From assembly GCA_000697665.1 (NCBI GenBank), contig KL197716.1, positions 53,682 through 117,681 on the forward strand: DNA of 64,000 nt. The letters are read 5' to 3'. The number at the start of each line of letters is the position of its first letter. Position 1 is the stretch's first letter. The position numbers and the translations under genes were made by a program. Positions 24,215 to 36,714 of the stretch are shown here, one piece after another. This DNA comes from Jaapia argillacea MUCL 33604. Lineage: Eukaryota; Basidiomycota; Agaricomycetes; Jaapiales; Jaapiaceae. Below the pieces are notes generated by a model. It saw nothing but the letters and a program-made list of their open reading frames with translations, had not been told where the DNA came from and ran no database searches.

Positions 24215-25611
24215 CTAGACATGGGGTATGAACTTGGTCCAATCAACCGCTTCATATGCTCCAGGAGGGAGAGAGCGAAGAGACGTGACAGACAGGTAGA
24301 GCAGATAGACGCGAAGTACCAAGTACGTCCCCGTTGCACTTGCACTTATTATTCCTGTAGCCGCAGACAGTAATACCCTCCAAAGGTACATCCCCTTGAT
24401 ATCCTGAAGTGCCTGAAGCGCAATGGCACAGGTAATTTCGCAGCATGGTGTGGCTGTGATGATGACAGCTGAATATCGCCAAACCCGCTGCTGCGAGAGG
24501 GATGGAAATTGGAGAGACCAAGCGAGAAAATGGATGGCTCCGAACCCGGTGGCGACGAGAGCAAATACGCAGGGAATGATGACTTTCTCTTGATCGCTAA
24601 AAGCACCTGCATAAAATGTCGGCACCCGAGTTTGCCTTCCGTTGCCCTTTTTCGGGCGAAAGAAGGGCATCAGAAACTGACGGATGGCAAAGAAAAGGAA
24701 TGTGGTAGACAAGAGTAGGGGAATTTCATCCTCCCCGAAATCTGAATCCGTCCACTGCCACATTTGCGAGGACCAACTGACAAATCCGCTGTTGTCTCTA
24801 GGATCACGTCCTGCCACGTTTCCCATTTCTTCATCGTGTTCGGCGTTGTCGTTTCCCATTTCTTCGTCGCTTTCGGAGTCGTCGTTTCCCATTTCTTCAT
24901 CGCCTTCGGAGTCGTCGTCGGTCGTATCGACGATAGATCGGATGGGGTGTGGATAACAGACGTCGGCCGGCTTGCTCCACCACAAGAAATAGGTCAAGAA
25001 ATTCACCACGGTGAACGCGAGGGTGATGATCTCGAGTTCAGTGACTGCGAGATGCTGGTACCATCGAGCCAAACATTGCAGGACAAACCACGATGTTTGC
25101 AGAATGATGAGGAGATTTGAGATGGTCCCAGCTTTGCTCTTGTCTTGAATCTCCCCCTCAGTGATTTGAGGAAACTCGATTGGCATGTCGTCGTCGGGCT
25201 GGAGGTCGGTTGGTAAGACAACCCGCACTGGCTTCCTTTCTCGATCGACAAGCATGAAGCCGCCCATAAGGGCAAAGAATCCATGCGTTGTCGTCCAGTC
25301 GCGATCTGATAATCATGGTTTAGTCACGGCTGAAAGCACACATCAGGATGAGCAGCCACACCTTTATGCTCCTTTGCCACTCGGCGAGCAACAACCCATT
25401 GCTTCAAGGCACAGAGAAACAATAGCTCCGGAGCAAAGATCGCCATGATCATGATCCCTAAACGGCGAAAGTAAATCTGAAATGTCGATTCGTCTGGACC
25501 GGGCAGGTTCGGGTGGATTGCAACCCAAGTGCAAGTGAAGACAGTAGCGAGGCAACCATGGACAATGCTCCATAATGTCCTGCAGTTATTGATATCGATG
25601 CAGGTGGACAT
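24215..25611 (-). CDS. Agaricomycete-type multi-pass membrane protein
   Basis: Intact two-exon gene, complement(24215..25305, 25362..25611), 446 residues, with one 56-nt intron. It belongs to a large agaricomycete family of unknown function without an assigned reaction. Hallmarks seen: NCRTLWSIVHGCLATVFTCTW and VAIHPN near the N-terminus, then RRLGIMIMAIFAPELLFLCA, DWTTTHGFFALMGGFML, the core LQTSWFVLQCLAR, TELEIITLAFTVVNFLTYFLWW and SKPADV. Hydrophobic spans follow in the C-terminal half. Between the core and the last spans are three near-identical 11-residue acidic repeats ending DEEMGN, which is unusual for the family and looks like a coding minisatellite. The start is the first ATG of the conserved N-terminal block. 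No damage seen. Confidence 0.85.
24818..24926 (-). repeat. 33-bp coding minisatellite (three units)
   Basis: Three tandem 33-bp units inside exon 2 of the membrane-protein gene, each containing TTTCCCATTTCTTC on the + strand. They encode the acidic repeats ending DEEMGN. The unit length keeps the frame. Confidence 0.75.
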
Positions 25612-25619
25612 CGCGAGCT

Positions 25620-26790
25620 CGATGATGGGGTGGAGGGAGAACGGGAGTCAAGTGGTCGTGAGTGGGTAAGATTAGCGGCCAAGTACGCCTCGGGTGAGGA
25701 GTGAGTGGTCGGTAAGAAAGGATGAGGATGGTAACAATGAGGGTGATTGGTAAGGAGCGCCGACTCAGGTCAGGAGTGAATGGACGGTGCGAAAAGATAG
25801 GGGAAGTGTTACGAGGTCGATCTTTACAGAGAAAGGGCTTGGGTGAGAAATGCCCGTGTGTGGTCGTTGGGAAAAGTCGGAGCAATTTACGAGGTTGATC
25901 TATACAGAACACCCCGGGTGGGGAGCGAGCTGTCAATGGGCAAAAGGGATGTTGGGATTACGAGGTCAATCAATGCTACGAGTTCGACCTATACAGAACA
26001 CAGACCCGGTGAGAAAAGATGGAGGTGGGAATTACTATTATGGGGTAGATTGATCTATATATGAATGACATGAACACATGTAAGGGTTCCTTTTAATAGC
26101 AGGAACAGACATCCGATTAGCGCCTGCTGAGGGTGTAACCAGATACAATACATCCATACCTGAAACCACTGACGCTATTTACAATGGGGTTGACTCCGCT
26201 TCACGGGTCGGGACGCCTTTAACCTACTTTGTGTAAACCTGGCTGCTGCGTGGGGTGGACCGATAGAAACCAATTGGAAGTGCAATGAGTCGGAATGCAC
26301 AACCAGATAGATGAATGGATGGACGGATACCAGCATGGTCCCTGACTCAAAGCGACACATGAGGAGTGAGATTTGGTGAGTCGCCGAGCTTGTACCAAGG
26401 TTGATGCACTTGGAGTTTGAGGCTCGGATGGGTTTGTTTCATCAACACCAGTCACCGGTTGTCTTGGGATTTTGAAGGAACGAAGGACGTGGTGGGAAAA
26501 GTTAAATTGTTGTCGACCGGGGTGCTACCGATGCTACTGCCAGTGACCCAAACGCTCTGCGCAACCCTAATTGTCGCTCTCCACTTCAGACCTCTCTGGG
26601 GTTATTGACCATGGTGATGCGCGTGGAACGAGGGGGTCAGAGGGTTTGTTCATCAACATTTGAATGCAAAGTGAACGAAGGCCAGCGAAGGATGTCGTGG
26701 AGTTTGAAGGCAAATCACTCCAGCCGATGTAACTCCCGTGCCTGTATGAAACGCTCGACGTCGCTAGGTGCTTATCGACTCGGCACCAGA
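25620..26790. other. No recognised gene upstream of the membrane-protein gene
   Basis: Contains three diverged tandem copies of a motif around GATCTATACAGAACACC (about 25815-26050). They are similar to a stretch at 18440-18460, where GATCAATACAGAACACC occurs. A block near 26690-26720 (GGAGTTTGAAGGCAAATCAC) is one of the dispersed copies of the site into which the LTR element at 27959 inserted. No coding pattern is convincing. Confidence 0.35.
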
Positions 26791-27958
26791 AGGAGGGCTT
26801 GAGAAGAGCGGGAGAATGGGGTGTTGAGGATATTGAGAATTACGATGGAGGACTAGTATGTCGGAGGGAGGGGTGGGGTCAGAATGGCTTCGATAGCAGC
26901 AGAGCTAGTAAAGAACTTACCGAATTGACGCTGCTATTGATGTATCGGCGGTCTCCAACCCACACTTCACGCAAGATATAACCCGCAGGTAACCCAACGA
27001 CTATACCACTCGCCATCGCCCATCCACTTATCGGATGGCCGTCGGAAGGAGGAATTGAGGAGAAGAGGAGGTAGGGTTAGTTGCTTCGGTAATGGATTGA
27101 CCGGCGATGGGGTGGTGAGATTTCGAGGATGACGATGGAGGCCTCCTTTTCGAAGTGGTTAGACGGGGTGAGCATCGGTTTGGTAACAGGGGGTGTAATA
27201 CCAAACCTACCGTTCCGACAACTGTATCGGTGGTCTTCGACAACATGTCGTCCAAGACATAACGCAACATCTAACCCCGATCTTTGACTTTCCCAATGAC
27301 CATCCTTCAATTACACGTCAACTACTCATCGAACAGTCTTAAAGGGGAAGACGCGGTAGGACGATTACTTGGGCAAGGATTCGACACGAGGATGTCGAGA
27401 ATGGCGACACATGAATGGATGATGGGTCTATAGGTACTGCCGCCGAAAACGCGACGCAGTAATCCGGATCCCTCAATTCAGGCAGACGGTCCTCGAGTTC
27501 ATACCGAGCAGGAGGGATACGTATGTGGATGATACTTGGGATGGGTTTGCAAAGCGCACTAGAGGTGGTTAGGTGGAATGAGAATAGGTTCAATAACGAT
27601 AGAACTGGAATCCGACTTACCTGAACTCCGGGACCATCCTCCGAGTGTAAACATGTGAATCACCTCACCACTTCACATCCACTGAAAAGCTAGGACTAAG
27701 GATAGGGAATGCATGAGCTGGATCAAGGGCGGAGGAGGAACTGTCGGTATCGAGAGGAAAGGAAGCTAGAAGCCGTGGTGAGTCGGAGCTAGAGAGCAAA
27801 TCAAGTGCACGTGGAGTTAATTCGCCGAACCGTGGATTGCTCCAGGAGCAACGGCAGTAGATGGATGGATAAAATAAGCAAGTAGAGACGATTCGTCCTC
27901 TGACGTTGCAGCAACAGCAGAGCGGGCGAAGGAAGTCACGGAGTTTGAAGGCCAAATC
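26790..27958 (-). pseudogene. Decayed minus-strand gene copy (unit 4)
   Basis: The best preserved copy of the unidentified family. On the minus strand it reads ARYELEDRLPELRDPDYCVA near 27440-27510, then YVLDDMLSKTTDTVVGT near 27210-27260, then SGWAMASGIVVGLPAGYILR and EVWVGDRRYINSS near 26930-27040. A GT donor and an AG acceptor lead to SSIVILNILN near 26830-26860. Exon-like pieces are separated by short intron-like gaps but no single continuous model works. Function unknown. Confidence 0.42.
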
Positions 27959-28286
27959 TGTCGTGGCAAGGGAATAACCCGGGCACGTGACACTATCCAG
28001 AATAGGTAGTCTTCACACGAATGAAAGAACCGGTGTAAGCTCTCTCTGTTCACGGTAGACTAAGGAACTCGAGTGTACAACACAGTATGTACTTTATACA
28101 CATAGCATAGGGTTGTGGGCATAGATAAAGGAGCCCCGCATGGTCCGTAAGGCATAAGGAGCGACTGAATAGAGATATCGAGTAAAACGGCGTTTCAGCC
28201 ACTTGAGACGGATTAGGAAGGTGCAGAGTTGGTAAGGAATGTGGGGTCAGGACGGTTTCTGGTAGGGACCAGACACGTTCGCGACA
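27959..28286 (-). repeat. 3' LTR of the Ty3-type element
   Basis: 328 bp, starts TGTCG and ends CGACA. It pairs with 36715-37042 with about ten substitutions and no length change. A purine-rich tract (GGGAGGG on the minus strand, about 28290-28298) sits just inside it, where a polypurine tract is expected. The left flank ends with AAATC. Confidence 0.93.
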
Positions 28287-28446
28287 TACGCCCTCCCATG
28301 CATAATGAATGAGTGATGAGGAATGCATGGACCAAGTCGAATACGAGTGAAAAAATATTTTTGGATTTTTCGGAGTATGGGTATCGGATATGGGTATTGA
28401 GTATGGTCAGATGTGATGATGCACCGAAAATTAAGCGGGTGGGAGT

Positions 28447-29424
28447 TCAAACGGATGGAGGAGTGGATGATGATGATGATGATGCTTGGGTAGACGATCC
28501 CGAAGTGGAAGGGGGAGTGGTGGGAGGTCGTGCACCTGATTTTCCGGTTGCCCTCTTCGCCCTCTGTCTCTCCGCTCTCCTCTTCCTCTTGCATGCTATG
28601 GAGTCCTTGTCGATTAGGTTCTCCTGACTGTCCTCGTCGACCGAGATAGCATCACTTGCATCCGGATCGCCCATTTCTATGTCCTCCTTGTCCACTTCCT
28701 TCCCCTTTCCTTTTCTGGTAATCGTGTCATCACCAATTGAATTAACCTTCACCTTCTTATTCTTATTCTTCTTCTTTTTCCTTTTCTGTCCAACTTCCTG
28801 CACAGCCACCCCCACATCATCCTCCTCAACCTTCCTCTTCTTTGACAAGCCAGCCGCCTTCCTCTCCTCTTTCTCCTCCTGCCACTTCGCCTCTCTATCC
28901 TGCTTCTTGATAAAATGCTTCAATAACTGTCCTTTGTAATCCCTCAAGAGTGCCATCTTGGGTGAAACACATGGAGCTGGAGTAGTAGGAGTGGGTGTCA
29001 TAGTAGGAGGGGGTCAGCGATTGAGTGCAGGGACTCGAGAGACGTCGATGATGTCAGAGAGGATGGGGGCAGGGCCATGGATGTGTACTTTAGCAGTAGC
29101 CACATCGAGAGTAGAGAATTTGCTGGGGAAATCGAGTCGATTGTAAATTTCCGCCCAGTTCAGATAAGATGCCAGAAGGGCAAGACCATCTGAGGTGACT
29201 TTCCCTGATCTGAGCATGCCGTCAAACTTGACAAAGCCCTTGATCAATACGGGGTGGAAGATAATTGAGAAGTTGTCCCGAGCATGTACAGTGATGAACT
29301 GAGACCCGGAAACAAAGTACTCCTCCTTGGTAGGAGGGGCCATAATTAGCCAGAGAGCAAGGGTATCGGAATTAGGGAGGGGGAAACAATTATCCCCTTC
29401 CCCCGAACTTATTAACACCTCCAA
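28447..29424 (-). other. Extra 3' region of the LTR element
   Basis: Between the integrase part and the 3' LTR are two minus-strand open segments. One is about 136 codons with no recognised motif. The other is a 184-codon lysine- and glutamate-rich segment with basic runs (KKRKVEE, KRKKKKNKNKK) resembling nuclear-localisation signals and a serine-rich end. Ty3 elements often end after integrase, so this is additional material of unknown role. It is part of the fossil element. Confidence 0.55.
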
Positions 29425-29556
29425 ATTGATTTCAACCGACCCTAGAAATATCTGGGGGTTGTTGCTCGGGGGAGTACCCTTCCCAATGGGTAAATCCTGA
29501 ATTTTGTCGATCCCTAAGACCTCAAAATAAATGTCTAAGGCCTTCAGACTGTCGAC

Positions 29557-30982
29557 TCAGGAGTATGGCATCCAGGAGACATCCCCGGACTTCCATAGAA
29601 CCTCAAAAATAGCTTCAGACCTCGATCTGGAGTGTGATAGAATCTTATCAGCTGCCCATTCAATAGATTGAGCCTCAGGATTAATTATCTGAGCATCTAA
29701 TCGCCCAGGGAACAGTCGATCATCATTGGGATGAAAAAATTGGAGGAGGGACGCATGGAAAACGTTGTGAACTCCCTGTTGCTTCAGATCCGTGGACAAA
29801 TCGACCTTGTAGGAGTTATTACCAAAATCCCAGGTGATTCTGTAGGGACCAATCCACTTAGGTACTAATTTCCTAGCTAGCCCCTTCAGGTAGGAAATAT
29901 TCTTAGTGGATAAATAAACGAAGTCCTGCTCCTGGAATGGAGAGGGACGACATTTTCTATTAGCCCCCCAAGTCTGTTTGACCTGGGCAGAGATAATACT
30001 ATCATGGGCACTCATTATGGCCAGCTTCATTCGCTGGGCAAAGGTGCGGATACCGGGATATTCAGCAGGACTGGGATCTTGCCAGTCAATTGCCTGAGGC
30101 ATTCAACCCGTATTAAGAAAGAACGGGGCGAAGAAGATCAAGCCAAATTAATGGTGAACTTGATTGAGGGGAGCCAAGTGACCCAATCAGTCTACTTGGG
30201 ACCAATGATCTGCCGACACATCTGTCCCACGACCTTATTAGTTCGCTCGGTCGACCTATCCATCTCGGGGTGATGAGCACTGGACATCCTTAAATCGACA
30301 CCAGTTAATTGATTGAGTCTCTCCCAGAAAGTGCTAGTAAATAGCACATCTCTGTCGCTGATTATAGTGGTGGGGAGACCATGATGTCTGAATATTTCCA
30401 AGTAGAATAATTCTGCCACCTCCTGGGCCTTATAGTTATCACGGCTGGGAATAAGGTGCACCATTGCAGTGAATAAATCTATTACCACCGTGATTGTATC
30501 GAAAGTTCCATCCCTGTTAGAGGACTCAGGGAACAGTCCGATGAAATCTATTCCAATAACTTCCCAAGGTCTAGTAGGAACCTTGGGTGAGTTAAGCAGG
30601 CCATATGGCCGTTGATGGCTAGGCTTACTCATGGCACAAGTTGCGCACAAGTTGCGCACAAGTTGCAATAAGCCTTCACATAAGGGACCATTCCCTTCCA
30701 CCACACATGATCCCTTAAAAATTCTAGGGTCTTGATCACTCCCAAATGAGCTAACAAAGTATGGGCTTGTTGTACGACAATTTCCCTCGCCTTACACCCG
30801 TTTACCATAAGATCAGGAACACATAAAAGAGTCTGATCAGGTAACTGCATGTGTACTAGTCCTTCAGTCACACTGAAGTTCTTGTAATGGGAGGGATCCG
30901 CTAGTATAATCTTGAAGAATGGGTCCTTGCTGTAGCGGCCCTTTATCTCAGAGATTAGATCAATGCCAGTGATTGACGTCAC
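29557..30982 (-). other. Integrase and chromodomain-like part of the LTR element
   Basis: Recognised by the HHCC-like region and CATCAMSKPSH, the integrase core (VIGIDFIGLFPES, IISDRD, SSAHHPEMD), the GPYRITWDFGNNSYKVDLS segment typical of Ty3 integrase C-termini, and a final stretch (EAIFEVLWKSGDVSWMPYS) that resembles a chromodomain. This places the element among chromovirus-like Ty3 elements. Fossil, broken. Confidence 0.8.
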
Positions 30983-31098
30983 TGGACTAACAAGTCCCGA
31001 GTCTGCATCGGATATCTTATCAGCCTTTGGCGCGGCTTCTAAATTCCTGCGATTTCATTTTGGACTTTGGTGATATGATCGGCTAATTGATCTGCATC

Positions 31099-31839
31099 TC
31101 ACGTGTCTTTAACCTTCATCGGCTTTGACTTCGCAGCTTCAGACTTTGTGCTTTTGGGTTGTACCCTCGCGCCCTCCTGTGCATCCTTTGGGGTAACCCG
31201 CAGATGCACACGCTTTATACGCTTGGCAAACTCCTTGGCAGTCTCCAGGCAACCTGATTCAGGGGGCAATACTGGTGCAACCGCCATAGCCTCCACCCCT
31301 ACCACGAGAGGGATCGAAATCCTCACGCCCTCCAGACCTGAGTTAAGGTCCTCATCATGGTAAGTATATTCACTCCTTGACCTAATGGTGCCTGGGGCAT
31401 CGTTTGTATAGATCCTCGACAGAGCGTCCGCCAGGACATTCTCGGTCCCAGGGACATACTCCACGGTAAGATCGAACTCAGTGATCTTCTCAAGCCAATG
31501 AACCTGCCGTCCTGAGAGCTTCGGCTGGGTCATCAGGTGAGTAAGCCCCTTGTGATCTGTCAACCAGGTGAATGATGCTCCCTGGAGTATGTCACGATGC
31601 CACAGCATCGCTTCCACTCCAGCGAGCATTTCAATCTCATGTACTGGATAATTAAACTGAGTGGTATTCAGTTTAGCAGAGTAAAAAGCCGCCACCCAAG
31701 CGGTTTTAAAATCATTCCCCTGGCTCACCACCCTGGACAACCCCCCATGCGACCTGTCAGTGATGAGCCAAATAGGATTGGCCTCAGGTGAGTAATCCAA
31801 GGGTTTCCAGCAGTGTTCCTGATGTGCATGGACTAACAA
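31099..31839 (-). other. RNase H part of the LTR element
   Basis: Shows ITDRSHGGLSRVVSQG, FYSAKLNTTQFNYPVHEIEM and TWLTDHKGLTHL followed by EYVPGTENVLADALSRIY, the usual Ty3 RNase H run. A basic linker follows. Fossil. Confidence 0.85.
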
Positions 31840-32070
31840 TTTAACTTCCTCGAAAGCCCTCTGCTCAGTAGGTCCCCATCAGAACAACGAAGCATCCCCC
31901 ATTAGAGCCGACAGGGTACCCATAGGAATCTGCACGGAAGGTAAGTCCTCCGCCAAATACCCTACCGATCCAAGGAAACCTTGCAAGAGGTCCCGGTTCG
32001 TCGGGGTTTTCCATGCTAACACATTGTCGACCTTATTAGGGTCCATACGGATCCCCTCATCGTCAACAAT

Positions 32071-33861
32071 TCAGCCCAAGATTTTTAGTTCCTTGCAGAG
32101 GAAGTGGATCTTCGAGGAACTGAGGTATAGCTTCTCTTTCTTAAGTATGTCTATAATAATATGTATTGCCCAGACATGCTCCTTGAGAGTGTCTGTGTAG
32201 ACAATAATATCATCTAAATAAACATCCATAAATACAGCCAGATGGGGTGCAAATATATGGTTCATTAAGGATTGGAAGGTAGCAGGGGCATTGCAATCCC
32301 CTTGCTGCACAACCAAGGAAACCATATTTCCATCTGGTGTTGTCATAGCCGTCCGATCAACGTGTTCGGGGACAATACGAACCTGCTCGTAAGTGTCTTT
32401 TTGATCGAGGATTGATCGGTACTTCTTCTGCGCGATGCGCCAAAGTATACCTTCTATATCGGGAAGCGGGGTAGTGAGCTTCTCGGTATTGGCATTCCTC
32501 TCCCTCAAATCGACTGCTATACATAGCTGGGGTGGTACACCCTTCACTCCAGTCCCTGGCTTCATTAATAGAAGCATAGGACTTGCATTCCGGGCATTTG
32601 ACACCTCCCATCGACCACTACAAAGGTAAGAGTCCTGCTTCTGAATCCAATTAGCCCTATGGGCATCCAGACATTTGGCAGGTCTCCAATAGTAAGTAGC
32701 GTTCTCATTTTTCAACGGAATCTCATGGTTAATATCCCTGAATGGTGGGAGGGGGGCCTCCTTACCATCCAGACACACCGGAAGAGCATACTGCATCAAG
32801 TCCTTACAGACCTGATCCAGTGATTCATGGTAAATATCCACTGCTCTCAATTCCAGGATCCTGATGGACGTCCCCTTCAGAGGTAAAGGTGAGTTACTAC
32901 CCACTATCACACTTGGGGGATTTAATCCTATCAAGACTTTAAACTGAAACAGGAATGGTGTCCCCAGAATTAAATCATAATTCTGGATGTTCACCACATC
33001 GAAGTATCGTTCACAGTTAATTCCCTGATAGCTGAAATTGGCTGTAGCACCCCAGTTGACTTTCGTCCTGGAGCCTTGAACGGCCAATTGAACAGGTAAG
33101 GGTTTCTCCAACTCATTTTTGCGAATCTTTAACTGATCCACTAAATGGATAGCCATAAAATCCGTCAGCGATCCCAAATCCAGCAAGGCACATGCTGGGG
33201 ACCCCTCAATCCACACTACGATGATGAGGGGACTCAGAATCGCCCTACGAAAATCCTGAGTCGATGAGGAGTTTCGTTCCAGAGCTTTGTAGGAGGTAGG
33301 TTCGATATTAACCGAATTTAACTTGACTACTGACTCAACTGGTCGATTCCCTCGAATGTTAGGTCTCTTCCGCTTTCTGGAGGGGCGAGTGGATTCCTCA
33401 ACCAGAGGTAAATCCTCCTTGGGGTAGAATAGTGCATCAATATGCATAGGACCTTCCCAATTTGCAGGAAGTCTCTGGGTTTCTGAATAGTAAGTGTTTA
33501 ACCACCCTACTATGTCATATTTCAGGCAACGGGTTATTTCCAGGGGAAGGGGAATAACCCCATCCCGGAATCTGTCCTGTATCACAAACTGACCATTTTC
33601 TATATGGCAGCGAAACCGATCGTACTCCTGGTGACCCCACCAAGAGTATGGATCCCCGACATAAGGTGCATGCTTTTGTAGCAGCATCTCCACCTGGTCT
33701 TGGGCAGGGGTCCCCATAATGCTGTCCCTAGGGAAGCGATTATTGGAGGGACCAATCCATCTACCTGTCCTCCTGTACTCCCCTGTCCTACGCTCCCCAT
33801 ACCAGGTAGCGAGGGGGAAGTTTGGATTAAGTAGTAAATCTTCCTTAATTATTGTATCCAT
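32071..33861 (-). other. Protease and reverse-transcriptase part of the LTR element
   Basis: The protease-like region has ALLDLGSLTDFMA followed by YDLILGTPFLFQ. The reverse transcriptase part has CIAVDLRERNANTEK, LPDIEGILWRIAQKK, QQGDCNAPATFQSLMNHIF and VYLDDIIVYT. Order and motifs are Ty3-type. Fossil. Confidence 0.88.
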
Positions 33862-33921
33862 ATGGTTGGTAGTATCAATAATGCAGAAAGCGTCCCCTGG
33901 AAAGACCCTATAGACTAAGAA

Positions 33922-36609
33922 TCAATCTGGGGACTCCATTTCACCAGGAAACCTAACCCCATTCCCCTCATCTCCTGGGTAGGGAGATTCGCGAGAGAGA
34001 ATATGGGCAGCTCTGACAGCTAATGGTTCGCCTATGGGCACCGGAGTCGATTTCCGATCCTTCCAAGACTCTCTAGGTGCCAAATGCGAGTAGGCATATC
34101 TAGAATTCCTAACCCATTCGTCCTCGAGGACATGTACAGCATTTAATTCAACCTCGTTGATAGTTGCAGTAGAATCTGCAAGAACCTGAAGGTCCTCCAC
34201 AATTTCCACATTGTAGCTGGACAGCCCAGGAGGCTTATTAGGCCTGTCAGACTTCACATAATTATCTTGAGTATAGTTGCGAGCCAAATGGCCCTCGCAT
34301 CTGCACTTGAAGCATTTCCTGGAGGCCATTAATTCCTTCTTCTCTTTGTCCAAGAGCGAAGGTTTACTAGCTGACGCACGAGAACCAGATTGATGGAATG
34401 AATTGCCTCCGTTAGCAGTCCTGTTACCGCTCCCCTGGTTCTGATGATGCACATTACTGGAATTGGCAGAATAGTTGCCTTTTCTGGAATGCTCATTACT
34501 GGGCTTTGGTCTGAATGAACTCTGCCCATTTCTGCTCCCCCCTGGCCCTCTATGCTTGGGGTTCGATGGCCCAATATTATTGTTATGACTTCTTCTGCCG
34601 TGCTCAATGGATTCGGCCTTTTCAATAATTTCAGCTACCTCAACTACCTTTTCCCAAGACGCCGTTTCAGGATTGAGGTAGGCTTTCCATAATTGAGACT
34701 GGATATCACAACGCAAGCCATTCCACAATTTGTCGACTTGCTCACTTTTTCCAATTGTACCAATTATTTTGAAGTAGACTAGTAGTTTGTGAGCGTATTC
34801 ATGGACCAACGAAGATCCTTGAGTACACCTCCTCAACTCAGTCCTTTGCATCTGCCTAAAATTCTTAGGGAAGCAATAATCGAATAATCCCTTGAAAAAC
34901 TTTGAGAGGGACCATTCACTGCTCGATCTCAACACCACAACAGTGTAATATTTGAGCGCAGTGCCAGACAGGAAGTGAGATACATATCTCACTTGCTTAG
35001 ATTTCTCAATTTCCCCATCCGAGCAGTAGTCCCAGGAGTTGTGAACGAATTTCACATAGATCGTAGCATCGGCCACACTGTTATAGACCGTGGGCTCACA
35101 AGGCTTAATCTGACTATGGGTCTTTTTCTTAGATTTGCACTTTTTACTGCACTTCCGGGGTTTAGGATCTGAATAATCAGATCCATTGCTTGAATCACTG
35201 GAGTCCGACCCCAAAACCAACGGATTGGTGGAGGAGGAGGAGTCCGAAGGCAAATTGCCCCGGTTTCGAGGGAATAACGATCTCAATACAGATCATTTGT
35301 GAGGAGGTTCTGGATTCTTACTTCCGGAAGGTCGCCCTCTGCTTGCTTTCCCCGAACGCTCCTTCCACTTCTTAGGGTGGATAGGTTCACTCTCAGATTG
35401 ATTAATAAAATTATCCTCCTCCTCACTATTGCTAGGAGGGGGGACGGATTTAGCTGGAGCTCGAGGACGCTTGGATTTTGGCTTCGAATGCTGAGGAACC
35501 GACGCAACAGATACAGCAACTGCGTAATCGGCAGATGAGTTACCATTTATGGAAGGTTTCTTATCAAAGTCAGATTTCCCGCCTGATGCATGATGGTTCC
35601 TCAGTAATTGGGCCAATCTAGCACTACAAGTGTTTGCCTCGTCCAGTTCTTTCTGGAGTTCAATAGATACTGGGTCAAACCAAAATCCCTGAGTGTTTCG
35701 TTGCACGGAAGACGAGCGATCTGCAGCAGATCCTCGCTCTGGTTCGTCCTCCGAAGTAAATTCAAATTTCCGATTAGCCTCTCCTCTGAGAGACTTAATC
35801 AGTTTCCAATTGGCCATGGCAACTTTCTGCGCCTCGATGTCCAAATCGCTTTCACTGAGATCGGCATTTCCCCAGTTACGGGGGTCTGGACCTTTATTCT
35901 TTCCAGAAGGTCCTTCTCCTCTAGAGGAGGCTGTCTCAGCCCCATTATCAGGCAATTGTATTTTCTGGGCCTTACACCGTTTCATGTGACTCAATTCCTC
36001 CTTGCTCAAACGAGTGTTAGCTTCAGCCATCGCTTGTTTTTGGTAATTGATGGGAGGAGCGGGAGGCTTCTCGACCTTTTTCCCTTTTTGGGTAAGGTCA
36101 TTATTCATTTCATTTCCCGAGGAAGACTTCCTGGCTCTCATCAAAGAGTTGAGTGATTTGGCCTTCTGGGCCTTTCGTTTGATGGGTGTCCATCCATGAT
36201 CGTCATCACAGGCCCTCTCAAAATCACTTATGGGCTTGGTGCCCATTGATCCCTCAGCAATAATAGATAAATCATTATTTTTATTATTACTATTGAGAAT
36301 TACAATAGCGCTATCATCCCGAGTAGGGACGACAGTGGCTACTCTATCCAACCCGCGGGAAGCAGGAGGATTCACGCCCTCCGTTACTACCTCAGCAAAT
36401 GAACGCCGAGGGCTCACGGTAGGCTCAGAGCGTAAGCTCTCGTGGTCGGAATGACCACCTTCAGGGGTAGGTGCCTGGACACCGTGCGTATCTACAGCGG
36501 AAGTGAGGGACTTACTTCTGACCCATGTTACACAGGAACGTGTATTGAGTGCGACGGGGGCAGTAGTACGAGCAGTGGTGCGAGCTGGGGGGCGGTTGCT
36601 CTTAGACAT
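33922..36609 (-). other. Gag-like region of the LTR element
   Basis: Two consecutive minus-strand parts. The 5' one is about 440 codons, hydrophilic and serine/lysine rich. The second has a Ty3 gag-like core (FLSGTALKYYTVV, FPKNFRQMQRTELRRCTQGS) and a CFKCRCEGHLARNY zinc knuckle near its end. Fossil; counted within the breaks of the whole element. Confidence 0.8.
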
Positions 36610-36714
36610 CGCAGTTGCTGAGGTTAATCAGACCGAAGACAATTCCAGAGATGTGTGAGAGCGAATAAGCAGAGATTAAATCAAAAGCAGAGAATTCAGA
36701 TAGGGTTCAAAATA

